Shown in pieces: positions 38,002 through 46,291 of a stretch of DNA of 64,000 bases. The position numbers were made by a program, and so were the translations under genes. This DNA comes from Algoriphagus vanfongensis DSM 17529 (GTDB taxonomy: Bacteria > Bacteroidota > Bacteroidia > Cytophagales > Cyclobacteriaceae), in the NCBI RefSeq assembly GCF_000429465.1, contig NZ_AUBX01000009.1:62001-126000 (forward strand), read 5' to 3'. Below the pieces are notes generated by a model. The model did no database searches. It saw only the letters and a program-made list of their open reading frames with translations, and had not been told where the DNA came from. Within the stretch, counting starts at the first letter, position 1. The number at the start of each line of letters is the position of its first letter.

Positions 38002-39843
38002 TTATATCTCAATTTTAGATGGATTAGTATCCTCATTAAATTCGTAAATTATCTCACCCAATTCCCAATTGTCAAATATTTTTAGTTTACAAGAATAACC
38101 AACCTCTTTTATTTCAAAACTTTCTATTGCTAAGACTCTAGAAATTGCTTTCCATTCATTACCCAAATAGTTAATTATAGATTCTTTAGAATTAAAAGAT
38201 TTATTGTTAGCTCCCTTTTGAATATTAAAAATTAGGTCAGATAATAGGTTTTTTATTTGCACTTTATAATCAATTTTACTAGACGAAGGAAAGTCAAGCA
38301 ATATCTCATATAAACCATTATATCTAGATTTTAATTCGGAATCATTTAACTGATTGATTATCTGAAGTTCATCCTCTAGAGTTTTCCTTTTTAAGTCTTC
38401 TTGAATTTTATATTTATTTCCTTGATAAGAAGGAAAATAGTTTTCAAGTGCTCCATTTGATAATAAATAGACGTGATTCTTTTTCAATGAGTTAATTAGA
38501 CTATCTATTTTGGATTTTATAAAAATGAGTGACCTGTTTTCTATGAAGTCTTGAAATGAATCTTTATTAGTGTTCAATTGAATTAAAAAAGCTGTTCTAG
38601 CTTTTTTCCAAGAATCAGAATTATTTTCTGCTAAAGATTTGACAATGAACTCTTTTAAATCAGATAAGCTTTCAGGCACTTCATTATCTCTGATTTTTTC
38701 AATATGTTGTTTCAAATTTCGTTCAAGGTCAGTAACAGCACTTTGGAAGTTCTCACCTGCTCCAATAGAACTTAAATAGTCTTTTATCAAATCAGAAGTG
38801 TCAGCACCTTTCCTTAGTTTATAAGTAAATAAGCTATCTAAATCGAATACATAATATGACTGTTTTCCTAAATACTCAGATAAATAAAAATAATTCACTA
38901 TCTGATTGTTGCCACCAACATCAATAATACAACTTCCCGCACCTTCAAAAGAGACACCTCTTTTGTTTTGTATCGAGTGAAAAAATATAGAGTCAAAAAT
39001 ACCTTCAACAAAAATCGGACTATCTGCAAAGAATAATTGCTTGTGATGTACGTTTAATTGAGAAATCAAATTTTCAAATTGAGCCAATTTTTCATCCCCA
39101 AGATTCATTAAATGAGCAGGCACATCAAATTTAGTATTAAAGGAAATAATTGATTTTAAATCTTCTAAATCTTTTATATCAAGAATGAATGGGGAATGCG
39201 TAATTAAAACAACATTTTTCTTTCGATATTTTTCATTTTTAACTACTCGTCTAATTTCTTGAATAAGATATGATTGAAACTGCGGATGTAAGTTTAATTC
39301 AGGTTCATCAATAATTAATGATTCGTACTGGTCATCATACAAATGAGTCAGTAAAATCAGTAATTCTTTAATTCCGTGACATTCTTCTTTATGTAGTTTA
39401 TATGATTTTTCAGTATCTCTGTTATAAGCTATAGGTTGTAACCTTCCACTATCCCATTCCATTCGAATCTCTCGGTTTAAAAGCTGTGAAAGAGTTGCTT
39501 CTATTTGTATTCTTAAATCATATTTTTCTTCAAGTAAAACAAAAGCATCAATACCGTAACCAAGTTTTGTACTGCTTGTAATATATTGCCCAAATTGCTC
39601 CTTATTAAAGCCTTTTTCAAATGTATCATTACCAAAAATAGTATCATAACCTTTATGATTTGCTGACATTCCTGATAATCTATCCGCACTTAAAGTTCTA
39701 CAATTTGGAAGGTGTTGGCTTAATTTTTCTGCAAACCTTGTTTTTCCTGAGCCATTTGGTCCGACTAAAAACATAAGATTAGGAATTTTTTCAAATTCTA
39801 TCGTTTTATTCTCCCAAGGAATTGGTAATTGGATTTCTATCAT
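38002..39843 (-). CDS. AAA ATPase with TOPRIM domain (OLD-family-like)
   Basis: The 613-aa protein has an ABC-type ATPase: Walker A GPNGSGKT (28-35), Walker B LIIDEPELNLHP (about 175) and the following His switch VLITHSPFILD. A TOPRIM-like region contains FVEGIFDS (Glu near 280) and YVFDLDSLF (DxD near 331). This is the layout of OLD-family ATP-dependent nucleases, many of which act in anti-phage defence. No adjacent UvrD-type partner is present, so it is not a Gabija pair. The gene is clearly more AT-rich than its neighbours. It is bracketed by 10-nt inverted repeats and looks acquired as a unit. Confidence 0.8.
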   Translation of the reverse strand: MIEIQLPIPWENKTIEFEKIPNLMFLVGPNGSGKTRFAEKLSQHLPNCRTLSADRLSGMSANHKGYDTIFGNDTFEKGFNKEQFGQYITSSTKLGYGIDAFVLLEEKYDLRIQIEATLSQLLNREIRMEWDSGRLQPIAYNRDTEKSYKLHKEECHGIKELLILLTHLYDDQYESLIIDEPELNLHPQFQSYLIQEIRRVVKNEKYRKKNVVLITHSPFILDIKDLEDLKSIISFNTKFDVPAHLMNLGDEKLAQFENLISQLNVHHKQLFFADSPIFVEGIFDSIFFHSIQNKRGVSFEGAGSCIIDVGGNNQIVNYFYLSEYLGKQSYYVFDLDSLFTYKLRKGADTSDLIKDYLSSIGAGENFQSAVTDLERNLKQHIEKIRDNEVPESLSDLKEFIVKSLAENNSDSWKKARTAFLIQLNTNKDSFQDFIENRSLIFIKSKIDSLINSLKKNHVYLLSNGALENYFPSYQGNKYKIQEDLKRKTLEDELQIINQLNDSELKSRYNGLYEILLDFPSSSKIDYKVQIKNLLSDLIFNIQKGANNKSFNSKESIINYLGNEWKAISRVLAIESFEIKEVGYSCKLKIFDNWELGEIIYEFNEDTNPSKIEI

Positions 39844-39865
39844 TTATTCGATTGTCATTTTTAAT

Positions 39866-39875
39866 GAGCCACAAC
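39866..39875. repeat. Inverted repeat of cassette A, right copy
   Basis: GAGCCACAAC lies 22 nt upstream of the AAA/TOPRIM start and pairs with 37988-37997. The AAC at its end begins spacer element B. Confidence 0.75.
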
Positions 39876-39995
39876 GTTCCGGCGCTTGGCGAGGTTGCGA
39901 GCTTCGGAACGGTATATTTTCTGTTAAAGATAAAATTTCTTGCGAAACGTAACTTGATTTAACCACAAAACTCGCAATCTCGCCAAACTCATGTT
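39873..39995. repeat. Structured AAC...GTT spacer element B (123 nt)
   Basis: A 16-bp stem (39886-39901 with 39971-39986; one G-T wobble) closes a 69-nt loop. A nested alternative stem GTTCCG/CGGAAC (39876-39881 and 39905-39910) is also possible. Sequence is unlike elements A and C apart from the AAC and GTT edges, but length and architecture agree. Confidence 0.72.
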
Positions 39996-40002
39996 AGCTG
40001 AT
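39993..40002. repeat. Inverted repeat of cassette B, left copy
   Basis: GTTAGCTGAT is the perfect inverted partner of ATCAGCTAAC at 40855-40864. It ends 7 nt before the stop codon (40010-40012) of the gene it brackets. Confidence 0.75.
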
Positions 40003-40009
40003 GTAATAA

Positions 40010-40849
40010 TTATTCATACCAATCGTCCGTATTAACTTTATATGATTCAATTTCAGGTTTTGATTTTTTTAAATTTTTAGATAATTTAATTTTGAACTTT
40101 ACATCAAATGGGAATGAAGTATTTAATTGAGCTCCAATGTCTCTCTCAACATCTTTATCAGAACCATATTGAAGTAGAAAATCTATACTTCCGTTTGCCT
40201 CTACATAAATGAATTCACTTTCAAGTCTTACGATATGAAATTGTTCAATATCTACATCCTCAACCCAATGATGAGTAGATAAAATATCTACTTCGTCACT
40301 TACTTCAAAAATTACTTTCTCCATTAACTCTTCTGAAAGTAACTCTTCAAGGTTATTAATTATCGTTTCTCTTGTTTCACTTATTAACTCTGCAAAATTT
40401 ATGAACGCACTTATAATTTCTTTTACGTGCTTTTTTTTGTCTTCTTCTGATAATTCAAATGTATCTTCATTTATGTGTGTAAACTTACTTAATGTTGTTA
40501 TAGCTTTAACTACATCCTTTTTTACGTCGTTTAATTGTTCAAGTGGTATGCACTCTCTATCCAAAAATCTATCTTGTAAACCTTCTTGAATTGCATATTT
40601 AATTCTTTCGCCTCTTGTAATAACATCTTTTTCTCCACTCTCATTTTTATACCATACAGTATTCTTAACTTCCTCGTCAGGTGCTAATGACTTTAAAAAA
40701 TGACGAGATAATTCTCTTATACTATAAGCGAAGTTGCTGAATCTTAATTTTGAATCAGACTTTAAATTTTCTGCGCAAGCATCTAGTAATTGATGTTGAA
40801 AATTATTCTTCAATAAAGGTCTGATTTTTTCTAGGTCGAGTGGTGTCAT
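40010..40849 (-). CDS. Hypothetical protein, possibly pPIWI-associated nuclease-like
   Basis: The 279-aa protein begins LEKIRPLLKNNFQHQLLDAC, then NFAYSIRELSRHFLKSLAPD and an all-helical middle. A beta-rich C-terminal half contains FIYVEANGSIDFLLQYGSD. From memory this pattern resembles proteins labelled pPIWI-associating nuclease (pP_pnuc), proposed to work in conflict systems, but I cannot check it and no pPIWI gene is nearby. It is AT-rich and bracketed by 10-nt inverted repeats. It has no signal peptide, so it is cytoplasmic. Confidence 0.5.
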   Translation of the reverse strand: MTPLDLEKIRPLLKNNFQHQLLDACAENLKSDSKLRFSNFAYSIRELSRHFLKSLAPDEEVKNTVWYKNESGEKDVITRGERIKYAIQEGLQDRFLDRECIPLEQLNDVKKDVVKAITTLSKFTHINEDTFELSEEDKKKHVKEIISAFINFAELISETRETIINNLEELLSEELMEKVIFEVSDEVDILSTHHWVEDVDIEQFHIVRLESEFIYVEANGSIDFLLQYGSDKDVERDIGAQLNTSFPFDVKFKIKLSKNLKKSKPEIESYKVNTDDWYE

Positions 40850-40854
40850 ATTAT

Positions 40855-40864
40855 ATCAGCTAAC
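40855..40864. repeat. Inverted repeat of cassette B, right copy
   Basis: ATCAGCTAAC lies 5 nt upstream of the start codon of the gene at 40010-40849 and pairs with 39993-40002. Its AAC begins spacer element C. Confidence 0.75.
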
Positions 40865-40986
40865 GGTCTCGTATAACCGTCCGTTACGGGATTAAAGTTA
40901 CTAATTTTCGGTTAAGAACTGGCGTTAGCAATTCCGAGTGGATTCGGACGTAGTCGAATCCGCCGTAATTGCGGTTATACATTGTT
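40862..40986. repeat. Structured AAC...GTT spacer element C (125 nt)
   Basis: The outer stem GTATAACCG/CGGTTATAC (40871-40879 with 40972-40980) continues after a small internal loop as TTACGG/CCGTAA (40884-40889 with 40963-40968). An inner hairpin GGATTCG/CGAATCC (40940-40946 with 40955-40961) is present. The edges TAACGGTCTCGT (40861-40872) and ACATTGTTGT (40979-40988) are identical to element A. Confidence 0.75.
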
Positions 40987-40997
40987 GTAGTGCGTTT
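40984..40997. repeat. Inverted repeat of cassette C, left copy
   Basis: GTTGTAGTGCGTTT pairs with AAATGCACTACAAC (41612-41625), 13 of 14 positions matching. It ends one base before the stop codon of the bracketed gene. Confidence 0.75.
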
Positions 40998-40998
40998 T

Positions 40999-41604
40999 TT
41001 ATTCCTTTTTTCCATATTTCGGTGGAAATTTTTCCTTTCCGTAAATCCAAAGAAATTTGTCAATCTCTTTTAGGTTGTGTTTTGTCAATCCGTAATATTC
41101 TGAAAAGTCCGAGATGATTTTTCTAAATCTCTCAAAGTTTTTTAAATCAGCAGTTTTGAAATCCGAAAATTTGTCTTTCCGTTTATAAGCTAATAATACT
41201 TTTTCCACGAAACTGTCATAAATAGCATAACTCTCTTGATTATGCCAATTGCAATATTTTGTAGCGAAAGAATAAAAATTCAGTTCTGTATTGTTTCTTT
41301 TTGTCCGAATTCCGTGTCCTTTTGCGATTTGATGAACGACTTTAGCATCTCCTTTTTTTAGTCCTTTGTCGATATTCTGTTCCAAAATATGTTCAGCCAT
41401 TTTGAAAGTTCCAAGTATGTTCGTGCTGTATATATCATTTATCACGCTGATTTTTAATAGAATGTCTTCAATATTGTCATTTTTAGGGAAAGCTCTAAAT
41501 AACTTGATAATAGCATCATCGGCTGGTTTATATCTCTTATCTCGGTTGAATTTTTCGATATAAAAGTCCAATAATTTATTTGTCGGTTTATCTAATTCTG
41601 CCAT
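40999..41604 (-). CDS. Hypothetical protein, possibly HhH-GPD/OGG-fold-like
   Basis: The protein is 201 aa from ATG 41604-41602; a GTG at 41619 would add five residues but lies inside the repeat. It is helical and basic. The segment FYSFATKYCNWHNQESYAIY followed by DSFVEKVLL recalls helix-hairpin-helix glycosylase-like proteins, with a Lys before and an Asp after, but this is a weak resemblance. A start chosen clear of the repeat leaves the repeat fully upstream. It is AT-rich like its neighbours and has no signal peptide. Confidence 0.5.
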   Translation of the reverse strand: MAELDKPTNKLLDFYIEKFNRDKRYKPADDAIIKLFRAFPKNDNIEDILLKISVINDIYSTNILGTFKMAEHILEQNIDKGLKKGDAKVVHQIAKGHGIRTKRNNTELNFYSFATKYCNWHNQESYAIYDSFVEKVLLAYKRKDKFSDFKTADLKNFERFRKIISDFSEYYGLTKHNLKEIDKFLWIYGKEKFPPKYGKKE

Positions 41605-41611
41605 TTTTCTC

Positions 41612-41625
41612 AAATGCACTACAAC
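41612..41625. repeat. Inverted repeat of cassette C, right copy
   Basis: AAATGCACTACAAC is the partner of 40984-40997. No full AAC...GTT spacer follows on its right, only a TTTATGGCG/CGCCATAAA palindrome (41643-41651 with 41679-41687). This may be the edge of the array. Confidence 0.7.
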
Positions 41626-41829
41626 TTATTTATAGTCGCCATTTTATGGCGTTTAGTATTCCAATTTGGGTAGATAGTCGCCATAAATCCGTAAATCTTT
41701 GACTTCTATATTTTTTTTGCAAATCATCGAAAGGAGGTTGATGCTTTGTTATTTTGAGTGTCCTAACCCCGAGTTGATTACGCAAAAATTATTTGGTCTA
41801 AATCTCCAATAGCTATCCAAATCCAAAAA

Positions 41830-42339
41830 TCAATCATATAACTCCACGATCACCTCGATCTCTACAGCCATATTATTGGGTAGGGCAGCTACCCCGACAG
41901 CTGATCGGGCATGTTTTCCTTTTTCTCCAAATACCTCGACCATCAGATCGGAAAAGCCATTGATCACCGCTGGCTGAGCAGTGAACTCAGGATCTGAGTT
42001 GACCATACCCAGGACTTTGACGAATTGTTTGATTTTACTTAAGTCTCCCGTGGCTTTTTGGAGTACGGCGATCACTTCCAGACCTGTTTCGCGCGCCGCT
42101 TGATAGCCTTGTTCGGTACTTAGATCGCTGCCCACTTTCCCAAAGACATCAGGACCTGTACCGGCTAGATATAGAACATTGCCTACTTGCCTCCATTTGA
42201 CATAGTTAGCGATAGGAGCAGTGATTTCGGGTAGTTCTAGTCCCAGTTCTTTGAGTTTTGCCTCTGGACTTTGTGATTGAGAAAATGAGATTTGTCTGAA
42301 GCCAAGGATGAAAAAAGTTAAAATCAGAAAGTTTTTCAT
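41830..42339 (-). CDS. Exported RidA family protein
   Basis: The protein is 169 aa from ATG 42339 (MKNFLILTFF), chosen because it gives a clean signal peptide ending FSQS; a start 21 nt upstream is possible. The mature part is a YjgF/YER057c/UK114 (Rid) domain with GKHARSAVGVAALP, containing the catalytic-site Arg, and VEIEVIVELYD at the end. Cytosolic RidA removes reactive enamine/imine intermediates; exported members are common in Bacteroidota, with unclear substrates. It is divergent from a GNAT gene with 68 bp between. Confidence 0.88.
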   Translation of the reverse strand: MKNFLILTFFILGFRQISFSQSQSPEAKLKELGLELPEITAPIANYVKWRQVGNVLYLAGTGPDVFGKVGSDLSTEQGYQAARETGLEVIAVLQKATGDLSKIKQFVKVLGMVNSDPEFTAQPAVINGFSDLMVEVFGEKGKHARSAVGVAALPNNMAVEIEVIVELYD

Positions 42340-42407
42340 TGGAATATTGCTTGTGTCCAACTAATCTAGTAGAATATTTTGAATTCCCCGATACTGACTT
42401 TCTCACC

Positions 42408-42872
42408 ATGCACAAAATAGAGATTTTGCCCTATTCAGAGACGCTCAAGCCTTACTTTGATTCCATCAACAGGGCTTGGGTAGAGGAGTTGTTTTCCATA
42501 GAGCCTTTTGATCAGCAGCAGCTGGAAAACCCGGAACAGTATGTCTTGGAAAAAGGAGGGCGGATTATCTTTGCGAGTTTGGACGGGGAGATAGTCGGCA
42601 CGGTGGGTCTGGCAAAGGTCGATGAGCAGACCTATGAAATGATCAAAATGGGCGTGGCAAAATCTGCGCAAGGCAAAGGAGTCGGGATGGTGCTGGGCAA
42701 GGCTATCCTGCAAGAAGCGAAAGAGATGGGAGCTCAAAAGGTTATCTTATACACCCATTCCAAGTTGCAGGCCGCATTGAAAATCTACGAGAAACTCGGG
42801 TTTCAGGAAGTTCAGGTTTGCAGCGACAAGTATCAGCGATGTGATTTGGCGATGGAGCTGCTGCTGGAGTAG
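42408..42872 (+). CDS. GNAT family N-acetyltransferase
   Basis: The protein is 154 aa from ATG 42408 (MHKIEILPYSETL); an upstream in-frame start would run into the divergent gene's promoter region. GNAT signatures are GTVGLAKVDEQTYEMIKMGV and the acetyl-CoA loop QGKGVGMVLGKAIL, then ILYTHSKLQAALKIYEKLGF. The substrate is unknown. Its stop is separated by a single base from the stop of the convergent outer-membrane protein gene. Confidence 0.88.
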   Translation: MHKIEILPYSETLKPYFDSINRAWVEELFSIEPFDQQQLENPEQYVLEKGGRIIFASLDGEIVGTVGLAKVDEQTYEMIKMGVAKSAQGKGVGMVLGKAILQEAKEMGAQKVILYTHSKLQAALKIYEKLGFQEVQVCSDKYQRCDLAMELLLE

Positions 42873-42873
42873 C

Positions 42874-43800
42874 TTACCAGAATCTGAATGCCTTCTCGTT
42901 TACTCTGTTTCGGAAAATCCAGTTGTCAAAGATATCCCTGGACATGTGGATTTCCACTCCTACATTGACAGTCATGTAGCCGTCGTAGCGGTGAGTCAAT
43001 CCAGATCCTCGTCGTATTCTGCCTCCATTTGCCAGGATTTTTTGCACATCAGGAAGTCCATTGTCATCTAGGAAATTGGGATTGCGGATGGCCAGTCGCA
43101 GACGATCGGGATTGTTGCCGGTCACATAGTCATCGACCAGATCAAGGTAAAACTCACTGACATTGTAGGCCGAGATATCATCCATGTAATCGGTGAGAGT
43201 AAAGCGATAGTTGCCTTCAAAAATCAGGTCCATGTACACATTCAGCTTGTACTTGAATCCCAAACCCATCGGGAAAACCATGATAAATTTTTCATAGGGG
43301 TTGTTTTCCAGTTGCAAGGGTCTCAAGTCCACCCAGCTGCCATCCAGCTTCGCTTCAGGATTGTTGGTAGACATGCCCAAGCCAAAGAAAATGTACGGAT
43401 TCCACAGAGGACGGTGGATATTAGGCACTTTTACCGGATAGAGGTAATACTCGACGATGCCGAGCATTTCCCAGTTTTGCGCCCGAAAGTGCAAATCTCT
43501 CGGAGTCCGATAAGCCCTCGGGTCGGAGGGAGGATCTTGGCCTGACATCTTGATGTATGAAAATTCTCCCCTTGCCCGGAGATTGGTCCCAAAGGTGTAA
43601 TGAAAACCAATATTGGCATTCCAGTCGGGCTGGACCCCTTCACTATATTTCCAAAAGGAATACAATTCTCCGAAATATTGGGTGGCGCCCAGACTGGCAG
43701 AGACAGACCAAGGTTCTTCAAAGCGGTAGCGGTAGAAGCTTTGCGCAAAGCCTTCCTGAAGTAGGAATACTAAAAGAAAAACAAGTAAAATTCGCTTCAT
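42874..43800 (-). CDS. Outer-membrane beta-barrel protein (DUF6089-like)
   Basis: The 308-aa protein has a signal peptide ending EGFAQ and alternating amphipathic strands with many aromatics (WSVSASLGATQYFGEL; NWEMLGIVEYYLYP; LWNPYIFFGLGMS). It ends in an aromatic residue (EKAFRFW), typical of outer-membrane barrels. The pattern fits the DUF6089 family seen in Cytophagales. No ligand or enzymatic role is visible. Confidence 0.8.
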   Translation of the reverse strand: MKRILLVFLLVFLLQEGFAQSFYRYRFEEPWSVSASLGATQYFGELYSFWKYSEGVQPDWNANIGFHYTFGTNLRARGEFSYIKMSGQDPPSDPRAYRTPRDLHFRAQNWEMLGIVEYYLYPVKVPNIHRPLWNPYIFFGLGMSTNNPEAKLDGSWVDLRPLQLENNPYEKFIMVFPMGLGFKYKLNVYMDLIFEGNYRFTLTDYMDDISAYNVSEFYLDLVDDYVTGNNPDRLRLAIRNPNFLDDNGLPDVQKILANGGRIRRGSGLTHRYDGYMTVNVGVEIHMSRDIFDNWIFRNRVNEKAFRFW

Positions 43801-43849
43801 TCTGGCTTTGTGTGGTGACCCAAACTTTTCGAAAAATAGGTTTTATTCT

Positions 43850-45343
43850 TCAAACTTTCAAAGGATCGGGTTCTGATCCCTCTTGCTTCAAAATACACTT
43901 TTTTACTTGCTCGATACCCTCTTGGGTATTTGAGAGGATGATCAGTGTGTCTGTGGCCAGAAGCTCTGTAGATCCATTGGGAGTGATATAGCTTTCACCC
44001 CGCTTGATCATGGCGATCAGTGCAGCAGGAGGGAAAGAGAGGTCCACAATGCGCTTGCCTACAGCAGTATCGTCTGGCCTTAGCTCGATTTCCTCCATGG
44101 CAGTTTTGCTGCGGTCTTCTAGCAGTTTATCGATCGGTAACAATTGCTTGGCTTTTTCCGGCAAGGAGACATGGAGCCATTTGGCCACCAAGCCTAGGGT
44201 GGTTCCTTGCAAAAGGATGGAAATCAAGGATATAAAGAAGACAATGTTAAAGATTGCATTGGCTTTGTCTATTCCTGCGATCAGCGGATAGGTCGCAAAT
44301 ACAATCGGTACAGCGCCCCGAAGTCCTACCCAAGAGATGAAAAGCCTTCTGCGGTTTTTCATCCGGAACGGCATCAAACTGAGATAAACACCCAGCGGTC
44401 TGGCTACCAATATTTGGAACAAGGCGATCAAAATCCCCACTCCCAAGAACGGAAGTAGCTGACTCGGAAAGACCAAAAGCCCCAAAGTCAAAAAGAGTAC
44501 AATCTGCATCAACCAGGCAAATCCATCAAAGAATTTGATAATAGATTTCTTGTGGATCAATTCCTGATTGCCTAGATAAACAGCCGAAATATAAATCGCC
44601 AAGAAGCCATTGCCTCCCAGAAAATCAGTGATTGAGAAGATGAAAAACATAATCCCTATCATCAAGACTGGATAGAGTCCTTCAAATCCCAATTTGATCA
44701 AGTTGATAAGATACCTGCTTGCTTTGCCTAGTAAAAATCCCGCTAGTCCGCCGATAGCCATTTGTGCCAAAAAAGCAGGAATGATTTCCCAAACGGATTT
44801 TTCGGGCTGCACTACCAAGGATAAAAAGGAAATAGTCAGCACATAAGCCATCGGATCGTTGGATCCACTTTCCAGTTCCAAAGTGGGACGAATATTGGTT
44901 TTGAGAGCGATCTGCTTGGATCTCAGAATGGAGAAGACCGCAGCGGCATCTGTGGATGATACGATGGAGCCTAGGAGTAGTCCTTCAAACAACGTAAAAT
45001 CTGTGACCCAGTGAATGAAAAGTCCCAAGGAAACAGCCGTCAGCAAGACGCCAACCGTAGACAGGGCAATCCCTTGCCCCAAAACTGGCTTGACGGTCTT
45101 CCAGTCTGTCTCCAATCCTCCCGAAAACAAAATGAAATTCAAAGAGATGATCCCGACAAATTGAGCGGTGCCGGGATTGTCAAACTGAATGCCGATGAAA
45201 CCATCCGAGCCCGCGAGCATCCCCAAAGCCAAAAACAAGACTAGGGTCGGGACGCCAAACTTGTACGAAGTCTTTCCGATCAGGATACTGATGATCAAAA
45301 GGCTGGAGCCGATCAAGAGGATGTTTTCACTGGTTAGCTCCAT
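43850..45343 (-). CDS. Potassium/proton antiporter (CPA1, CvrA/NhaP2 type)
   Basis: The 497-aa protein has about 12 membrane segments (residues 8-385) of the Na+/H+ exchanger domain with ELESGSNDPMAYVLT, where the Asp of the ND pair is essential for transport in the family. A cytoplasmic C-terminal TrkA_C/RCK-like domain (about 400-490; GSTELLATDTLIILS) probably regulates it. CvrA-type proteins exchange K+ for H+ and help in osmotic and pH balance. The MscS-type channel gene lies immediately upstream on the same strand, an apt osmoregulatory pairing. Confidence 0.92.
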   Translation of the reverse strand: MELTSENILLIGSSLLIISILIGKTSYKFGVPTLVLFLALGMLAGSDGFIGIQFDNPGTAQFVGIISLNFILFSGGLETDWKTVKPVLGQGIALSTVGVLLTAVSLGLFIHWVTDFTLFEGLLLGSIVSSTDAAAVFSILRSKQIALKTNIRPTLELESGSNDPMAYVLTISFLSLVVQPEKSVWEIIPAFLAQMAIGGLAGFLLGKASRYLINLIKLGFEGLYPVLMIGIMFFIFSITDFLGGNGFLAIYISAVYLGNQELIHKKSIIKFFDGFAWLMQIVLFLTLGLLVFPSQLLPFLGVGILIALFQILVARPLGVYLSLMPFRMKNRRRLFISWVGLRGAVPIVFATYPLIAGIDKANAIFNIVFFISLISILLQGTTLGLVAKWLHVSLPEKAKQLLPIDKLLEDRSKTAMEEIELRPDDTAVGKRIVDLSFPPAALIAMIKRGESYITPNGSTELLATDTLIILSNTQEGIEQVKKCILKQEGSEPDPLKV

Positions 45344-45367
45344 TTCAAATTCCGGCTAGGTAAAAAA

Positions 45368-46291
45368 TCAAGACTCGGGAGATTCCTCCTCTTGCTGAAA
45401 ACTCGATCGAATATGGATATCTCGCTGAGGAAATGGTATCTCGATCCCAGCTTCCCCAAACTTTTTGAATATTTCATAATACAATTGGCTCTTGAGAACT
45501 CTCGGCTTGTTGATAAAGTCCGAAGTCCACACCCTCAGGTTAAAATTGATGCTGCTGTCGCCATATTCATCAAAAAGTACATCCGCTGCCGGATTCTTGA
45601 GTACTCCCGGATTGCTATCGGCTACCTCCAATAGCAAAGTTCTAACTTTTTCGGGGTTTTCCCGATAGGAGACTCCCACAGGAAAATTGAAACGCACCAT
45701 GCGATCACTATGAGACCAGTTGATGACTTGACTGTCAATAAATTGGCTGTTTGGAACGATGATGGTAATATTATCATTGGTGACGATCCGGGTAGACCGT
45801 GCAGAGATTTTGATCACGTCTCCATTTACATCTCCGACTTCGATTCGATCTCCGACTTTGATCGGCTGTTCGAAAAGAATGATCAGGCCGGATATGAAGT
45901 TGTTGGTGATATTTTGCAAACCAAAACCTATACCGACACCGACAGCACCGGCGAGCACACCGAGAGCGCTGAGGTCGATCCCGTTGGTTTGGAGGATGGT
46001 GAAAACCCCAATGATGATCAGGACGTATTTGACCAGCATACCGATTGTCTGTCGGGTGCCGACATTGATCTCGTAGCGGTTGAGGATTTTATTGACCAGT
46101 AGTTTTCGGATCAATTCGGAGATCACAATGACTCCCAGAAAGGAAACGATCAGTACAAGCAGCAATCCTACAGTCAGATGGGACTCGCCTAATCGAAAGA
46201 GACTTAGGTTGAAGATTTTGTCCAACCAGTCCAAAAGGTCAAACTCTTGCGTTCCTGAACTGGAATTATTCGTGAGGGTATCCGTTTGCAT
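45368..46291 (-). CDS. Small-conductance mechanosensitive channel (MscS family)
   Basis: The 307-aa protein has three membrane helices. The pore-lining helix region LGVLAGAVGVGIGFGLQN is followed by the MscS beta domain, with FISGLIILFEQPIKVGDRIE, and a cytoplasmic alpha/beta vestibule. It opens on membrane tension to release solutes under hypo-osmotic shock. It lies 24 nt before the antiporter on the same strand and is probably co-transcribed. Confidence 0.94.
   Translation of the reverse strand: MQTDTLTNNSSSGTQEFDLLDWLDKIFNLSLFRLGESHLTVGLLLVLIVSFLGVIVISELIRKLLVNKILNRYEINVGTRQTIGMLVKYVLIIIGVFTILQTNGIDLSALGVLAGAVGVGIGFGLQNITNNFISGLIILFEQPIKVGDRIEVGDVNGDVIKISARSTRIVTNDNITIIVPNSQFIDSQVINWSHSDRMVRFNFPVGVSYRENPEKVRTLLLEVADSNPGVLKNPAADVLFDEYGDSSINFNLRVWTSDFINKPRVLKSQLYYEIFKKFGEAGIEIPFPQRDIHIRSSFQQEEESPES

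Noticed and set aside
38002-39843. Gabija-type defence pair (OLD-like nuclease plus helicase)
   Set aside because: No UvrD-like partner is adjacent. The UvrD-type gene at 29813-33058 is a housekeeping AddA-like subunit paired with an AddB-like protein and lies about 5 kb away.
37866-40986. Calling the AAC...GTT spacers classical integron attC sites
   Set aside because: The bases after GTT (GTGG, AGCT, GTAG) do not fit RRRY, the two ends of one spacer are not well complementary beyond AAC/GTT, and no integron integrase is visible. The resemblance is reported as a hypothesis only.
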